From contig CM043798.1 of assembly GCA_023974075.1 (NCBI GenBank), positions 20,152,941-20,216,940 of the forward strand: DNA of 64,000 nucleotides, read 5' to 3'. Shown piece by piece: positions 1 to 9,345 of this stretch. Within the stretch, counting starts at the first letter, position 1. The number at the start of each line of letters is the position of its first letter. Source of the stretch: Chaenocephalus aceratus. Taxonomy: Eukaryota; Chordata; Actinopteri; Perciformes; Channichthyidae. The position numbers and the translations under genes are program-made. The notes under the pieces were generated by a model. That model was not told the origin of the DNA, did not search any database, and worked only from the letters and a program-made list of their open reading frames with translations.

Positions 1-16
1 CGGGGTGTGATGCAGC

Positions 17-1525
17 GTGTGGAGACCCCTTCACAGCCCTTCAGGGTGGGGCCCCCCTTGGGTTGCGTCACGAGCAACGGCGGCAAGGGCTCTGGCATGG
101 CTAGTCACCATGACTACCACAGCACAAGAAAAACAGGTACGCCCGCTCTCAGAGCGATGCTCAGAGTGGAGGCGGCTATGTTTAATGGACGGATGGATGA
201 GCAGGCTGATCAGCAGAGGGTACTCTCTGCTATTTTCCTCCCCCCCCCCCGCAGTTCAATGGGATTCAGGAAACACTTCTGTCATCCCAAGAACAGTGCC
301 TGGCGCTCCAGATGGAGCTGCAGGAACTCCTGGTAAAAAGTGCGATTTCCAGGGTTCCTCAGGGGGAAGAAAATCGGGGGTTTTACTCCCGTTATTTTCT
401 TATCCCGAAAAAGGCCGGGGGGATGAGACCCATCCTAGATCTGTCAGCATTCAACAGAGTGATACGGAAAAGACCGTTTCACATGCTGACAATCAAACAG
501 GTAATGGAGTGTGTTCACCAGAGAGATTGGTGCACCTCTATAGACCTGAAGGATGCTTACTTCCATATAACCATCATCCCAAAACACAGGAAATTCCTGC
601 GTTTTTCATTCCAGGGAATATCGTACCAGTTCAATCGACTGCCGTTCGGATATTCCCTGGCTCCACGCACTTTTTCAAAGTGTGTGGAGACGGCGCTGGA
701 GCCGCTACGCAGAGGAGGGATGAGAGTGTTATTTTATCTGGACGACCTGCTGTTGCTGGCTCGCCCCAGAGAGGAAGCTGCTTTACAGACGGTACAGCTC
801 GTATCTCACCTGTCAAGCCTGGCTTTCATAATCAATTGGGAAAAGAGCTGTCCTCTTCCATCCCAGATCATCATGTATTTGGGGATGGAATTCAACTCAG
901 CCCGCATGAGAGCACGACTCTCACAGCGGAGAGTGGAGAATCTGACAGCTCTCCTCAGGCGCGTCACACCCGGCAGGGTGGTGACAGCCCTTTCCGTGAT
1001 GCAGCTGTTGGGCATGATATCAGCTGGTCACGTGGTGATCCCCTGGGTCTCCTTTACATGAGGAGACTTCAGAGGTGGTTCATTCGCCTGTGCATCGACC
1101 CCGTGCGTCAGAGGAGACGCATGGTGTGCGTTCCTCCATCCGTAGGGTTAGATCTGACCTACTGGAAAAATCCTCACATCCTGTCGGTGGGGGTTCCCCT
1201 CAGCAGAGTGACGTCACACACCTCGGTGTTTACAGACGTATCACTCTCAGGGTGGGGAGGAACATGCATGTCGCAGGCAGTGGGGGGACAGTGGCCGCCG
1301 CACATGTCCCTTCATATAAATGCGCTGGAATTACTCGCCGTATGGAGAGTAATTCAGCACTTTGCCCCGTTGCTGTGGAATCATCATGTGATGATTCGGA
1401 CAGACAACAAAACGGCGGCAGCCTACATAAATCGTCAGGGAGGTGTACGATCAGCGCAGCTGCTGGACACAGCCAGGCGGCTGGACACAGCCAGGCGGCT
1501 GTTGTGCTGGGCGCGCACACACATG
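17..1525 (+). pseudogene. DIRS reverse transcriptase / RNase H, frameshifted and split
   Basis: The enzyme would copy element RNA into DNA. The RT core runs about 255-1040: an FYSRYFLIPKKAGG block, then ILDLSAFN, a DLKDAYFHI block with the first catalytic Asp, and YLDDLLLLA (the YxDD box) near 738. RNase H follows in the next frame from about 1040 to 1525, with an FTDVSLSGWGG strand, ALELLAVWRV and a RTDNKTAA motif. The frame changes at two C-rich runs (about 245 and 1040), each consistent with a 1-nt indel. An 18-nt tandem duplication (about 1465-1500) repeats the residues LDTARR. The coding region is cut at 1530 by a LINE and resumes at 2108. Seen directly: motifs and frame changes. Inferred: loss of function. 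Confidence 0.88.
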
Positions 1526-1530
1526 ATCTC
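1526..1530. repeat. Target-site duplication ATCTC, left copy (LINE insertion)
   Basis: ATCTC here is repeated at 2108-2112. Removing 1531-2107 plus one copy restores an uninterrupted RNase H reading frame across the junction, so these are the exact borders of the insertion. Confidence 0.85.
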
Positions 1531-2107
1531 AGCGGGTGCAAAATGCTGCAGCAAGGCTCCTAACTGGCACACGGAAGTTTGACCACATTTCCCCTGTTTT
1601 AGCTTCTCTCCACTGGCTGCCAATTTATTTTAGGATCCATTTTAAAATTATTTTATTTACTTTTAAATCCCTAAATGGCATGACCCCACCATACCTTGCT
1701 GAGCTGCTACAGCACTACACGCCGAGCCGCCCTCTCAGGTCAGCGGACCAACTGCTCCTGAATGTGCCTAAAACCAGGTCAAAGCTCAGAGGGGACCGTT
1801 GCTTCTCTGTAGCGGCTCCCAAACTGTGGAACGCTCTGCCCCTGGAGATCAGACAGGCCTCCACACTGCCTGCTTTTAAATCGCTTCTTAAAACCCACCT
1901 CTTCTCCTTAGCGTTTTAACATTTGGCGTTTCAACATCTTTTAGAGTGTTGCTTTTTTGCATTTAAATTGTTTTTTAAATTGTTTTTTGTTTTTACTTGT
2001 ACTTGTTTTATGGTGTGTGAGCTGAGCTGTGTTTTATTTGCCTGTACAGCACTTTGGTCTGGAGGTTTAAAGTGCTTTATAAATAAAGTTGTATTGTATT
2101 GTATTGT
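1531..2107 (+). mobile_element. 5'-truncated L2/CR1-type LINE fragment
   Basis: This is a 577-bp insert in the DIRS RNase H region. It holds the end of a LINE ORF2, an A/T-rich 3' UTR and a terminal pentanucleotide tail (TTGTA repeated, about 2088-2107). There is no poly(A) tail, and this short tandem tail is typical of L2-clade LINEs. A 5-bp duplication (ATCTC) flanks it. The 5' truncation fits target-primed reverse transcription. Confidence 0.85.
1538..1919 (+). pseudogene. C-terminal fragment of L2-type LINE ORF2
   Basis: About 126 codons remain open. The block NAAARLLTGTRKFDHISPVL, then SLHWLP, LNGMTPPYL and a SKLRGDRCFSVAAPKLWN segment are the conserved C-terminal domain of fish L2/CR1-type LINE polyproteins, downstream of the RT fingers and palm. 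No start codon, endonuclease or YADD box is present because the copy is 5'-truncated. The frame is uninterrupted to TAA at 1917-1919, so the insertion is fairly young. Confidence 0.8.
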
Positions 2108-2624
2108 ATCTCGATCAGAGCAGTGTATATTCCCGGCGAGCTGAACAGAGGGGCAGATCTCATGTCCAGAGGAGGTCCTCGACAAGGGGACTGGAGCCTC
2201 CACCCCGAGCTGGTCTCCCAAGTGTGGAGCAGGTTCGGGACAGCAGAGGTGGATCTGTTCGCTGCTCGCGGGAACGCGCAGTGTGCTCGCTGGTTCTCCC
2301 TGAGAAGGCAGGATCACCCCCCTCTGGGGGTGGACGCGTTCGCACACAGACCTTGGCCCAGGGTGTTTACTGTACGCTTTCCCACCAGTCCCTCTGATCC
2401 CTCGGTTCCTGGACCGAGTGCAGGAGGAGCGACTGGTAGCGGTCTTAATAGCCCCGGAGCGCACGGGAGCGTCCTGGTTTTCCCGCATGCAGCGGATGCT
2501 GTCAGGGAGACCGTGGGAAATTCCGTGGCGGAGGGATGCTCTCTCCCAGGTGGAGGGAGCAATCAGCGGTCACCCAGTATTAGGCCAACGTTTGTGGGCA
2601 TGGCCCCTGAACGGGAACACTTAG
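2108..2624 (+). pseudogene. DIRS RNase H C-terminus and linker, resumed after the LINE
   Basis: This continues the reading frame interrupted at 1530. An AVYIPGELNRGADLMSRGG block is the usual C-terminal RNase H motif of DIRS elements, followed by a segment reading AEVDLFAARGNAQCARWFSL. Near 2368 the meaningful frame shifts by one base. The next block (ERLVAVLIAPERTGASWFSR) runs in the new frame to a stop at about 2624, overlapping the recombinase start by about 25 nt. Such RT/YR overlap is normal for DIRS elements. Confidence 0.8.
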
Positions 2625-3649
2625 AGGGGCTCGGCCTCTCTCAAGATGTTGTGAGGACTATTCAGGGATCCAGAGCCGCGTCCACCAGGGCGTTGTACAC
2701 AACCAAATGGACGGCGTTCCAACGGTGGTGTGTAGGAAAAGGCGTGGACCCCGTGGCGTGTCCCCTGCCTCTCGTGCTGTCATTTCTCCAGCTGTTGCTG
2801 GACAGGAAATTGGCCCATAGCACGATAAAAATGTATGCGGCTGCCATCTCGTCATGCCATGTAGGGTTTGGGGTCAGCACGGTGTTTAGTCACCCGCTGA
2901 CAAAACGTTTCCTACGAGGAGTACAGAGACTCAGACCGGTATCACGCGCTTTAGCGCCTCAATGGGATTTGGCTGTAGTGCTGTGCGCACTAAGTAAAGC
3001 CCCTTTTGAACCGCTGGATCAAGTTCCCCTGAAGTTTCTGTCAGCCAAGGTAGCGCTGCTCCTGGCTCTGACGTCAGCTAAAAGGGTGAATGATTTGTCT
3101 GCTCTCTCTGTGGCTCCTTCATGTCTCCAGATCCAAGGAGATGGTAGCTCAGCTGTGTTACGCCCGAACCCGGCGTTTATGCCGAAGGTGATCACAAACT
3201 CGTTCAGATCGAGAGTGATAACGTTGGAGGGCTTCTTTCCTCCGCCTCACACATCAGAGGAGGAAGCCACATCTCATCTCCTCTGTCCCGTGCGCGCGCT
3301 GGCATGCTATGTTACACGCACGGCTGCGTTACGCAAATCCCAGCGTCTGTTTGTGCATTATAGAGAGCGCTCATTAGGGCAGCCTCTATCTGCACAGCGC
3401 CTGTCACACTGGCTGGGTGAGGCGGTGTCACAGGCGTATGTTTCCTCTGGGTTGGATCCACCGGAAAACATTAAAGCGCACAGCACCAGAAGAATATCAA
3501 CTTCTACGGCATTGTTCGGAGGAATGACAGTGGAAGACATTTGCATTGCTGCATCTTGGTCTTCACCCTGTTCGTTTATTCGTTTTTATTTGAGGGATGT
3601 CTCCCATTCCTCTCTGACACACTCAGTACTGAATAGTCTGCCAGATTGA
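2600..3649 (+). CDS. DIRS tyrosine recombinase (YR), intact reading frame
   Basis: The product (349 codons from ATG at 2600) is a tyrosine recombinase that would insert the circular DNA form of the element. Visible catalytic residues are Arg about 161 in SAKRVND, the H-x-x-R pair at about 294/297 in HSTRR, and Tyr about 330 in the block FIRFYLRDVS. The N-terminal half (RAASTRALYTTKWTAFQRWC, then a helical LLLDRKLAHSTIKMY segment) matches the core-binding domain. The start was chosen because the ATG falls in the overlap with the preceding ORF. No stop or frameshift is seen, unlike the RT part, so it may have been supplied in trans. Confidence 0.85.
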   Translation: MAPEREHLEGLGLSQDVVRTIQGSRAASTRALYTTKWTAFQRWCVGKGVDPVACPLPLVLSFLQLLLDRKLAHSTIKMYAAAISSCHVGFGVSTVFSHPLTKRFLRGVQRLRPVSRALAPQWDLAVVLCALSKAPFEPLDQVPLKFLSAKVALLLALTSAKRVNDLSALSVAPSCLQIQGDGSSAVLRPNPAFMPKVITNSFRSRVITLEGFFPPPHTSEEEATSHLLCPVRALACYVTRTAALRKSQRLFVHYRERSLGQPLSAQRLSHWLGEAVSQAYVSSGLDPPENIKAHSTRRISTSTALFGGMTVEDICIAASWSSPCSFIRFYLRDVSHSSLTHSVLNSLPD

Positions 3650-3971
3650 GGAATATCGGGGTTTTTCCAAATTGCAGGCCTCTCTCCTGCCTGTCGGCAT
3701 GTAGAACGCGGCCGTTGCTCCCCTCTCTTGATCGTTTTTAACAAGTAAGACCTAAAAAAACTCTACTTTTTAAACGACAGGTAGCCCGAGTAAGCCTACC
3801 TTCGTTCCTTGATGGGGAAATATTCATTGTTTAATGCTATATTCCCTGGGAACGTGATGCTCCATTTACGCACGGCGAAATGGACATGGGTTATTAACTG
3901 AGTAGGTGTGTTTTGTGCTTCTGGTAACGGACGGAACCAGTGGGGCGTAGACTACATCCTGCTTCGCCCTT
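3650..3971 (+). other. DIRS 3' noncoding segment
   Basis: There is no reading frame of note. The segment lies between the recombinase stop and the internal complementary region and is taken as element 3' UTR. Confidence 0.6.
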
Positions 3972-4073
3972 AACCCAATAGCGATAGCCTTAGAGGGCGA
4001 AGCCTTATACGAAATAGACTAGGGTTACGTATTGTAACCCAGCTTCTATGAGTATAGGCGCAGCCCTCTAAGG
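3972..4073 (+). repeat. DIRS internal complementary region (ICR)
   Basis: The second half (4018-4073) is the reverse complement of the right terminus (4249-4303). The first half is expected to be the reverse complement of the missing left terminus. It closely resembles the right ITR in direct orientation, with the shared block CCCAATAGCGATAGCCTTAG at both sites. In DIRS elements the ICR templates circle closure. Confidence 0.8.
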
Positions 4074-4231
4074 TTCGGGCCCCTCTGGTGCCGCGAATAG
4101 CAGAAGAAAAGCTGTGGGAGCGGATTGTAGGGCCTACTTCCTATTTATACGGAAGTGAGCCCGGAGGTGGGGCCCACGTCGTAGGTGGGCGTGGAATAAG
4201 TCTGTCAGTGCTGCACACGTGCAGTGGGGTT

Positions 4232-4303
4232 TACCCAATAGCGATAGCCTTAGAGGGCTGCGCCTATACTCATAGAAGCTGGGTTACAATTCGTAACCCT
4301 AGT
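4232..4303 (+). repeat. DIRS right inverted terminal repeat
   Basis: It pairs as an inverted repeat with 4018-4073 over more than 50 bp with few mismatches. It ends near CGTAACCCTAGT, which is taken as the right edge of DIRS copy A. Confidence 0.75.
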
Positions 4304-4888
4304 TACTAATAATACACTGTGCAGCTACTTCGCACAGTAGGAATGCACATTGTAAACATGTCAATAAGTTCCTGTTGTCCAAAAAACGGTTTAACAGCAA
4401 CAGGTTGCAATCCTTGTCGACACAAAGAAAATATCAGATGTGTGGCTCAGTATGGTGATAATATGATTCTCTCTGAGAAACTTTCAAATCTTTAAATAAA
4501 TATCAAAAGTGTACGCGTGCCAGTAAGGGCTTCAAACAAGTAAATTGTTTACCATAACAATAGCAGAGAGCTTGACAAGTAATTATAATTTATCACGTCT
4601 GATATCTGTTTCTCAACCGTGTGTTCAATATTTTGAAGAGTGTCAGATTCACTTGTCTGAATAAGCACAAGTACTCTGAAAGATATGGTCTTTGTGATAT
4701 CGATGCTTTAAAAAAAAAAATCCATCCCTCATAACTTTGAAATAAAGATCAAGTATAAATCTGATCAGCCACGGAAAATGTAAAGACTCACAGAACAGTT
4801 TAGCCCATGCTCAAAGTCATATATTCTAACTTTTTCTTCCACGCCTTGTGAGGGGATTCACTTTAAAGATTTCACATGTTCATGCTAT
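4304..4888. other. Flanking host DNA, no gene seen
   Basis: This is A/T-rich sequence between DIRS copy A and the Polinton palindrome. I see no ORF, repeat family or RNA signature. Confidence 0.6.
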
Positions 4889-4894
4889 GTTCTC
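4889..4894. repeat. Polinton target-site duplication, left copy (GTTCTC)
   Basis: The six bases GTTCTC precede the element's AG start and recur exactly after its CT end at 17871-17876. A 6-bp duplication is the known Polinton/Maverick value. Confidence 0.85.
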
Positions 4895-4950
4895 AGTAGT
4901 GATACAAATGCGGTATCAATCTCATTAGTATGCAGAGAAAGTGACAGGTC

Positions 4951-5101
4951 GCCCCGCCCCTTTTTGACCGGAAGTCCCGCCTCTTTATTTTGAAAACCGG
5001 AAGTCCCGCCTTTTTATTTTATTTTGAAAACCGGAAGTCCCGTGTCATTCTACCGGAAGTCCCGAATCGTTCGACCGGATGTACAGCCACCGCTTCCGGT
5101 T
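4951..5101 (+). promoter_or_regulatory. Terminal GC box plus six-site ETS-like (CCGGAAGT) array
   Basis: A GC box (GCCCCGCCCC, 4951-4960) is followed by ACCGGAAGTCCCG-type repeats at 4967, 4996, 5030 and 5052, a variant ACCGGATGT at 5074, and one inverted copy (CTTCCGGT, about 5093). ACCGGAAGT is the consensus for GABP/ETS factors and GCCCCGCCCC for Sp1. The array lies 56-206 bp from the terminus, where a terminal promoter or enhancer for the first gene would sit. Spacers of TTTATTTT separate units two and three. Binding is inferred only. Confidence 0.6.
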
Positions 5102-5361
5102 TACAAAATAAAATTAAAATTAAATTAAAATTAAAAAAATGAGAAAAATTAAATGCAGTTGTTTTCAATCAATTAATATACATAGGATATATATCCCGCC
5201 TCCTAACCACTTCCTGTGTGATTAATCCTGTATATAGTATTGAATGTAACTTGCAAATAACATGAAATTAATCTAAAGTAAAGCATCTAAAAAAATGTAT
5301 ATTTAAACCTCTCTATTTTTGCAAACAGGACAGGAGGGGAGAAAACATATGGTGGAGGAGG

Positions 5362-5398
<37 letters not shown>

Positions 5399-5477
5399 TC
5401 CCCGCCCATCACCCCATCTCCCACTGTCTAAATAAAAAGCCAGCTTCACTCTTAAATATTTCTCAAGTCGAGAGAAA

Positions 5478-5642
5478 ATGGCCAAGAGACGTCTTGATAT
5501 GAATTTAATCAGCGAGACACCGGTAACAACTTACAACCATCCGTTGGGTGCTCCAATCAAGAAACGAATGAAGTTTGTATGCCGGGTTCAGACACCTACA
5601 GCCGAAGAACTTCGCCTCTCTGTTTTTGCGAACAGGACATGA
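5478..5642 (+). CDS. Small basic ORF (54 aa), Polinton left arm, function unknown
   Basis: ATG at 5478 in an AAAATGG context, stop TGA at 5640-5642. The product begins MAKRRLDMNLISE and is rich in Lys/Arg (KKRMK near residue 30), with no signal peptide or membrane segment. A TATA-like CTAAATAAAAAGCC lies about 50 nt upstream. The reading frame spans both units of the tandem module, so the downstream copy is shorter. I do not recognise the family. Its position next to the terminal ETS array suggests an early or regulatory gene, which is inference. Confidence 0.5.
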   Translation: MAKRRLDMNLISETPVTTYNHPLGAPIKKRMKFVCRVQTPTAEELRLSVFANRT

Positions 5643-5677
5643 GGGGAGAGACCATAGGGTGGGCCGAGGGGAGGGGG

Positions 5678-5711
<34 letters not shown>

Positions 5712-5788
5712 ACACACACACTTTCCCCACCCCCCACCCCATCTCCCCTTAGAGGTTGTTTAAATAAAAGCCAGCGTCTCTTGTGGCC

Positions 5789-5872
5789 ATGAGACGTCTT
5801 GATATGAGTTTAATCAGCGAGACATCGGTGACAACTTACGACCATCCGTTGGGTGCTCCAAATCAAAAGTAA
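5789..5872 (+). CDS. Shortened duplicate of the 5478 ORF (27 aa)
   Basis: Starts at the equivalent ATG and matches the first half of the 54-aa ORF with substitutions (for example MSLISETSV against MNLISETPV). It ends at TAA after the conserved HPLGAP block. A TATA-like TTTAAATAAAAGCC lies about 30 nt upstream. It is probably a degenerate duplicate, though splicing from the AAAAGTAAAG downstream is possible. Confidence 0.35.
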   Translation: MRRLDMSLISETSVTTYDHPLGAPNQK

Positions 5873-5880
5873 AGCATATA

Positions 5881-6473
5881 AAAAAACAGATATTTTAAAA
5901 AGGCAGCTTTTTTGTTAAAGGATAAGGGAGGGGGAAAAAAAAAACCAAACCCCCTGTGGAGGAACCGTAAACCCCCTATGGAGACAACCATGCGGTAATT
6001 AGGGGGAGGTAGGTAATATACTTAAAATATATATAGAAAGTCAGAGAATATTTATCAGAGGATAACGCATATACATTTTATACAAGTCGACACGAGTGGA
6101 TTTTGTAAGAAAACAAAGTTTTCGTTCTCAGACCGCTGCAGCATTTTCAAGCAGATCTCTGCGATATGCAATCGCTGTCCGAATATAATGATGACTTTTA
6201 ATTATTTGTTAACAGTCATAAATGTATTTAGAAAAAACCTGTGCTCAAACATTAAAAAGAAAAAGAAGGGTAAAGTTACCAAAGCTTTTTGATATAGTTT
6301 TTAACACACAGCGAGATCCCTAAAAAAAAAGTTACAAACAGCTGCGGGGTAAGAATTCTTTACTAAAGTTTTTTTCAAAACTTGTTGAAGAAAAGAGGTA
6401 TTGCACATTATATAACCGCCAGTGACATAAGGCATGTACGGTAGAAAGATTTAACCGTACGCTGTAAACTAAA
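5881..6473 (+). other. Polinton arm, no clear gene
   Basis: There are G/C-run stretches (5925-6010) and an A/T-rich part. A short open stretch about 6085-6195 (reading TRVDFVRKQSFRSQ) lacks an ATG. It could be a remnant exon, but nothing supports this. Confidence 0.4.
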
Positions 6474-6696
6474 ATGTGGAGGTATTTTACAGCTAAAAAC
6501 ACTCCTAGACCTAAAAATCTGAGAAAAACCAAGTCTCTCCCCACGATATGCAGCCTGGATCAAATGCCTACAGGACCGCCATCCTCACCAACATTTAGGA
6601 CACCAGATCTGGACAGCGCTATGGCTGACATTGATATCACGGGGTGGCTGGATATGCCTCAACCTCCATGTGAATTACACACAAATCTGCAGAGTG

Positions 6697-6735
<39 letters not shown>

Positions 6736-6767
6736 TTTATTTAACAGGTAAAAAAAAACCTCATTGA
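6474..6767 (+). CDS. Acidic/proline-rich ORF interrupted by a TA microsatellite
   Basis: Codons 1 to about 75 look like genuine protein: MWRYFTAKNTPRPK, then LRKTKS, a Pro/Ser/Thr-rich segment and an acidic DLDSAMADIDITGWLDM stretch. The rest is a (TA)n tract and a host repeat tail, so the true C-terminus is lost. Twenty bases encoding the LRKTKS region are identical to the start of the gene at 11107 and both continue toward an acidic D-x-W segment, suggesting paralogy. Function unknown. The acidic block could be an activation domain (inference). Confidence 0.4.
6703..6732 (+). repeat. (TA)n microsatellite
   Basis: Uninterrupted TA dinucleotides, mirrored at about 16031-16061 in the right arm. 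Confidence 0.9.
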
Positions 6768-6990
6768 GATTAAAATCTCTTTTTCCAAGAGTGACCTGAC
6801 CAAGAAGGGCAGCATGTACAAAGTTACAACATATAAAACACAGACATGAAAGGCAGACAAATACAGCTGTAAAACACAAATAAAATGGCACATTAGCCAG
6901 TCAATATAAAACCTTTATTTAACCAGATTGGTCCCATTGAGATCATAGATCTCTTTTTCAAGGGAGACCTGCAGAAATATGCAAAGTAAA
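6733..6990 (-). repeat. Two teleost interspersed-repeat tails (LINE/SINE 3' type) inside the arm
   Basis: Read on the minus strand, 6910-6975 and 6733-6800 carry a CTC(T/C)TTG(A)AAAAGAGAT...CTCAATG.G...TTTAACCAG/AAATAAAG pattern common in fish genomes as the 3' tail of an interspersed repeat. Two diverged copies sit about 170 bp apart. They are present in both arms, so they were acquired before the palindrome formed. Confidence 0.55.
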
Positions 6991-8439
6991 ACAAACTATT
7001 AAAATCATTCAAAAACTGGCAACATTTTTAAAACGATTTCAAGATATACGAGCACTCACATCGACCAAAACTAAAAAAGTGTTACACAATGACTGACATT
7101 CTGTACGGGAGTTCACACCCCCAGCTGCTGTAGGGAGTTGAAATATGTTAAGGCTCTCGGGGGATGGTGGTTAAGAGACAGATTCTTAGTTTTTGGACTG
7201 CCTCAGGGGGTTAACGACATCTACTAAAAACAAAGTACTTCATAGTGTTAGTGTTCCCTGCCCTTATCCATTTATTTTTCTTTATTCAGCAATCGGCAAT
7301 TGTGTCACCTTGTTTTTTCTTGTTAATTAGGAAAGTGCTTGCTTAAATGTTTGTATTTTAAGTGCATATTATAGAACAGGTATAGGGCAATATCAAAATT
7401 AGCCCAAACTTTTTTTTTATTCATAATGTTTACTGATAATCATCAAAATATGCAGGGGGTCCAATTCTTAACTTTTCCCTAAAACATTCTAGAATTTCTT
7501 TATCTAACACAAAAAACATGAATTTTAAAAACATTTGACAACAATAGATACGTTGTTCCTGTTTTTATTACGATTATCAGATACAAAATGATAAGTATAA
7601 ATAAATCTATGCTTTCAAATGCATTATTCAGAGATATTAGGCCTGTCAAATCAAAACTGGAGCATGTGAATAAGAGAGAGCAGAGTCCTAACCAGCAGCC
7701 CCTCTGATCCAAACCAAACTCTGAGCAGCAGGCGGCTGAGACGGAGCCAACCAGCATGCGGACCAAACTGCTGCTATTGATATTTGTCTATATTGATGTT
7801 AAACATGGAGCTGCTGTGATGCAAGTCAAATTTGATCTGACCATTAAAGTATTATCGTATTATCGTATCGTATTTCTGCAGGAGATCCACACATAGACAA
7901 CTCAACATCACAAAGAGGTCAAAAACTTCACAACAGCCCTTTCAATTGGGACAAAATGTATCGACAGTCATTTAAAAATGACCCCTCTCACAACTAAGAA
8001 GAAGTTAAGAAAATGGACACTGCAAATATAGCTAGGTAAAATGCCAAGTGGGTACAGCTCATTACAAATGTTAATCTTGGGTTTGCTTTCACTCGATGAA
8101 GCTCAGTGCAAGTTCTTTCATGAAGTGCAGGGTCTTTAATGAAGACTTTCACCTTTCCTAGTCGGATTCTCGTACCCCTAAATCTATCACAGCAAGATGG
8201 AGTCTAATCGCCAAAGTTTAATATATATTGCTCTTTGTATACACAGCAATAAATATGTTTATCGCACTAAACAAACTTCAACTGTCAATCATTCCAAACA
8301 CTCTTTAAACCGAGGAGGAGGGGCAGACTTAAAATATTGTAACGCAATTTAATCACATTACAAAGTTTGACCCAAAGTTGCTCCCACGCGGATGTTCCCC
8401 ATGAATTGAATGGTTTTGGAAGAGCAAAGGCAGATTTTG
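6991..8439. other. Polinton arm, noncoding
   Basis: Apart from the LINE-like tail listed separately, I see A/T-rich sequence and no ORF with protein-like composition. An open minus-strand frame at 8285-8590 (100 codons) lies partly in the iterated repeats and is not called. Confidence 0.4.
7680..7885 (+). repeat. LINE-like 3' end with short tandem tail
   Basis: A moderately G/C-rich stretch ends in ATTAAAGTATTATCGTATTATCGTATCGTATT, a tandem ATCGT(ATT) tail like those of L2-type LINEs. It is mirrored at about 14878-15083. It interrupts an otherwise A/T-rich viral-type region. Confidence 0.45.
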
Positions 8440-8960
8440 GCTTTTTTTCTCTTGCCAAGATACTTTTAGACACACTTTGAGGGATGCAAAACCTTAAAAC
8501 TAGAAAATGAAGTACAGTCTGATTAGATTTTTTCTTAAAGACTGTTTCTCTAAAAGGTAAGTTTGTGATTTTAACAATTTTCCCTGACACTTGGCAGATT
8601 TGTGTGTAATTCTCTCACAACGGAACTGTAAGATACACTTTTTATGTATGCAAAACCTTAAACTTTTTTTTTTTTTTTTTTGAAAATAAAATACTTTGTC
8701 TGAATACATTTTCTTTAAAGGCACTTTTTTTTATTTTAACGCTATTTCAGTGGAAAAATACAGTTTTGTTGACATCAAGCCTTTTTTCTCTTTTCTTGTG
8801 TTACTAAGATACTTTTAGACACACTTTGATGTATGCAACACTTGTTCAGTTAAACAATGGGTTTTTTTTTTTTTTCTGATAAACTTACATATTTTAGTTA
8901 TTTTATGTTACCAAGATACTTTGAGATACACCCTGATGTACGCAACACTTAACAAAGGGT
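8440..8960 (-). repeat. Iterated repeats, inward gene block upstream side (inverse orientation)
   Basis: Three or four degenerate copies of a unit containing GATACTTT(T)AGA(C)ACAC(T/C)TTGATGTATGCAA(C)AC. On the minus strand they read like the 10541-11010 units (AAAGTGTATCTT...GAGAATTA...CA(C/T)AAATCTG). A further single copy sits at 6664-6702. They are the inverse-orientation partner of the array on the other side of the two-gene block. Confidence 0.6.
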
Positions 8961-9262
8961 ATAATATGAAGTACTTGGTAAGGAAGGGGTTTTTCCTTAA
9001 GGGTGCAAAACTTTAGAACAGGGTAAAATATTCATTAAATTGTATTGAATTGAGTTTTCTTTTTTGATTTTCAACATACTATTTGTACACAATGACTTTT
9101 CCATATTTCTGATAAACTATACTTTTGACTTTTTTCCGTAAAATCATGACAAACTATTACTTATTCTTAAATTTCACCTATTGCTGGAGATGAGATGAAA
9201 AAGCTACAACGCTTAAAGAACTTTTTTTTCTAAAAACTCTCAATTCTATAATTGACTCCCCC

Positions 9263-9345
9263 ATTCAACGCAATGAGCCCCACCCTCCACTCAGCAAATC
9301 ATCTAAAACGAAGGACCTCACTAAGACGATCGTTGTAAACTAGCC
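9263..9345 (+). promoter_or_regulatory. Promoter-leader cassette 1 (TATA-like)
   Basis: TCAACGCAATG..., CACTCAGCAAATCATCTAAAACGAAGGAC, then AACTAGCCATGG. The same blocks in the same order occur at 11039-11106. ATCTAAAA at about 9300 sits where the TATA box of the second cassette sits, about 45 nt before the ATG. Confidence 0.6.

Larger units (their letters stand above)
1..4303 (+). mobile_element. DIRS-type tyrosine-recombinase retrotransposon (copy A), left end outside window
   Basis: The order is reverse transcriptase, RNase H, tyrosine recombinase, internal complementary region, right inverted terminal repeat, which is the DIRS1 architecture. There is no LTR and no DDE integrase. DIRS elements are thought to integrate a circular intermediate through the recombinase, without target duplication. 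The copy is dead: there is a frameshift in a C run near 240-251, a second near 1038-1043, a third near 2368, and a LINE insertion at 1531-2107. The recombinase frame is still open. The left ITR and gag lie outside the window. Confidence 0.9.
5277..5880 (+). repeat. Direct tandem duplication of a small-ORF/promoter module
   Basis: Unit 1 (about 5277-5570) and unit 2 (about 5595-5880) share, in order: a TTTTTGC(A/G)AACAGGACA block, G-rich sequence, a CA dinucleotide tract (5366-5396; 5673-5721), a (T)AAATAAAAGCCAGC TATA-like box, the CGTCTTGATATGA coding start, and a CCATCCGTTGGGTGCTCCAA block. The 3' end of unit 1 coding runs into the 5' part of unit 2. Confidence 0.75.

Noticed and set aside
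7500..7766. An 88-codon minus-strand frame, duplicated in the right arm
   Set aside because: Lies in the LINE-like tail. Its conservation is only due to the palindrome.
8285..8590. A 101-codon minus-strand frame in the Polinton arm
   Set aside because: Overlaps the iterated repeats and has no domain or promoter cassette. The mirror copy adds no evidence because the arms are identical.
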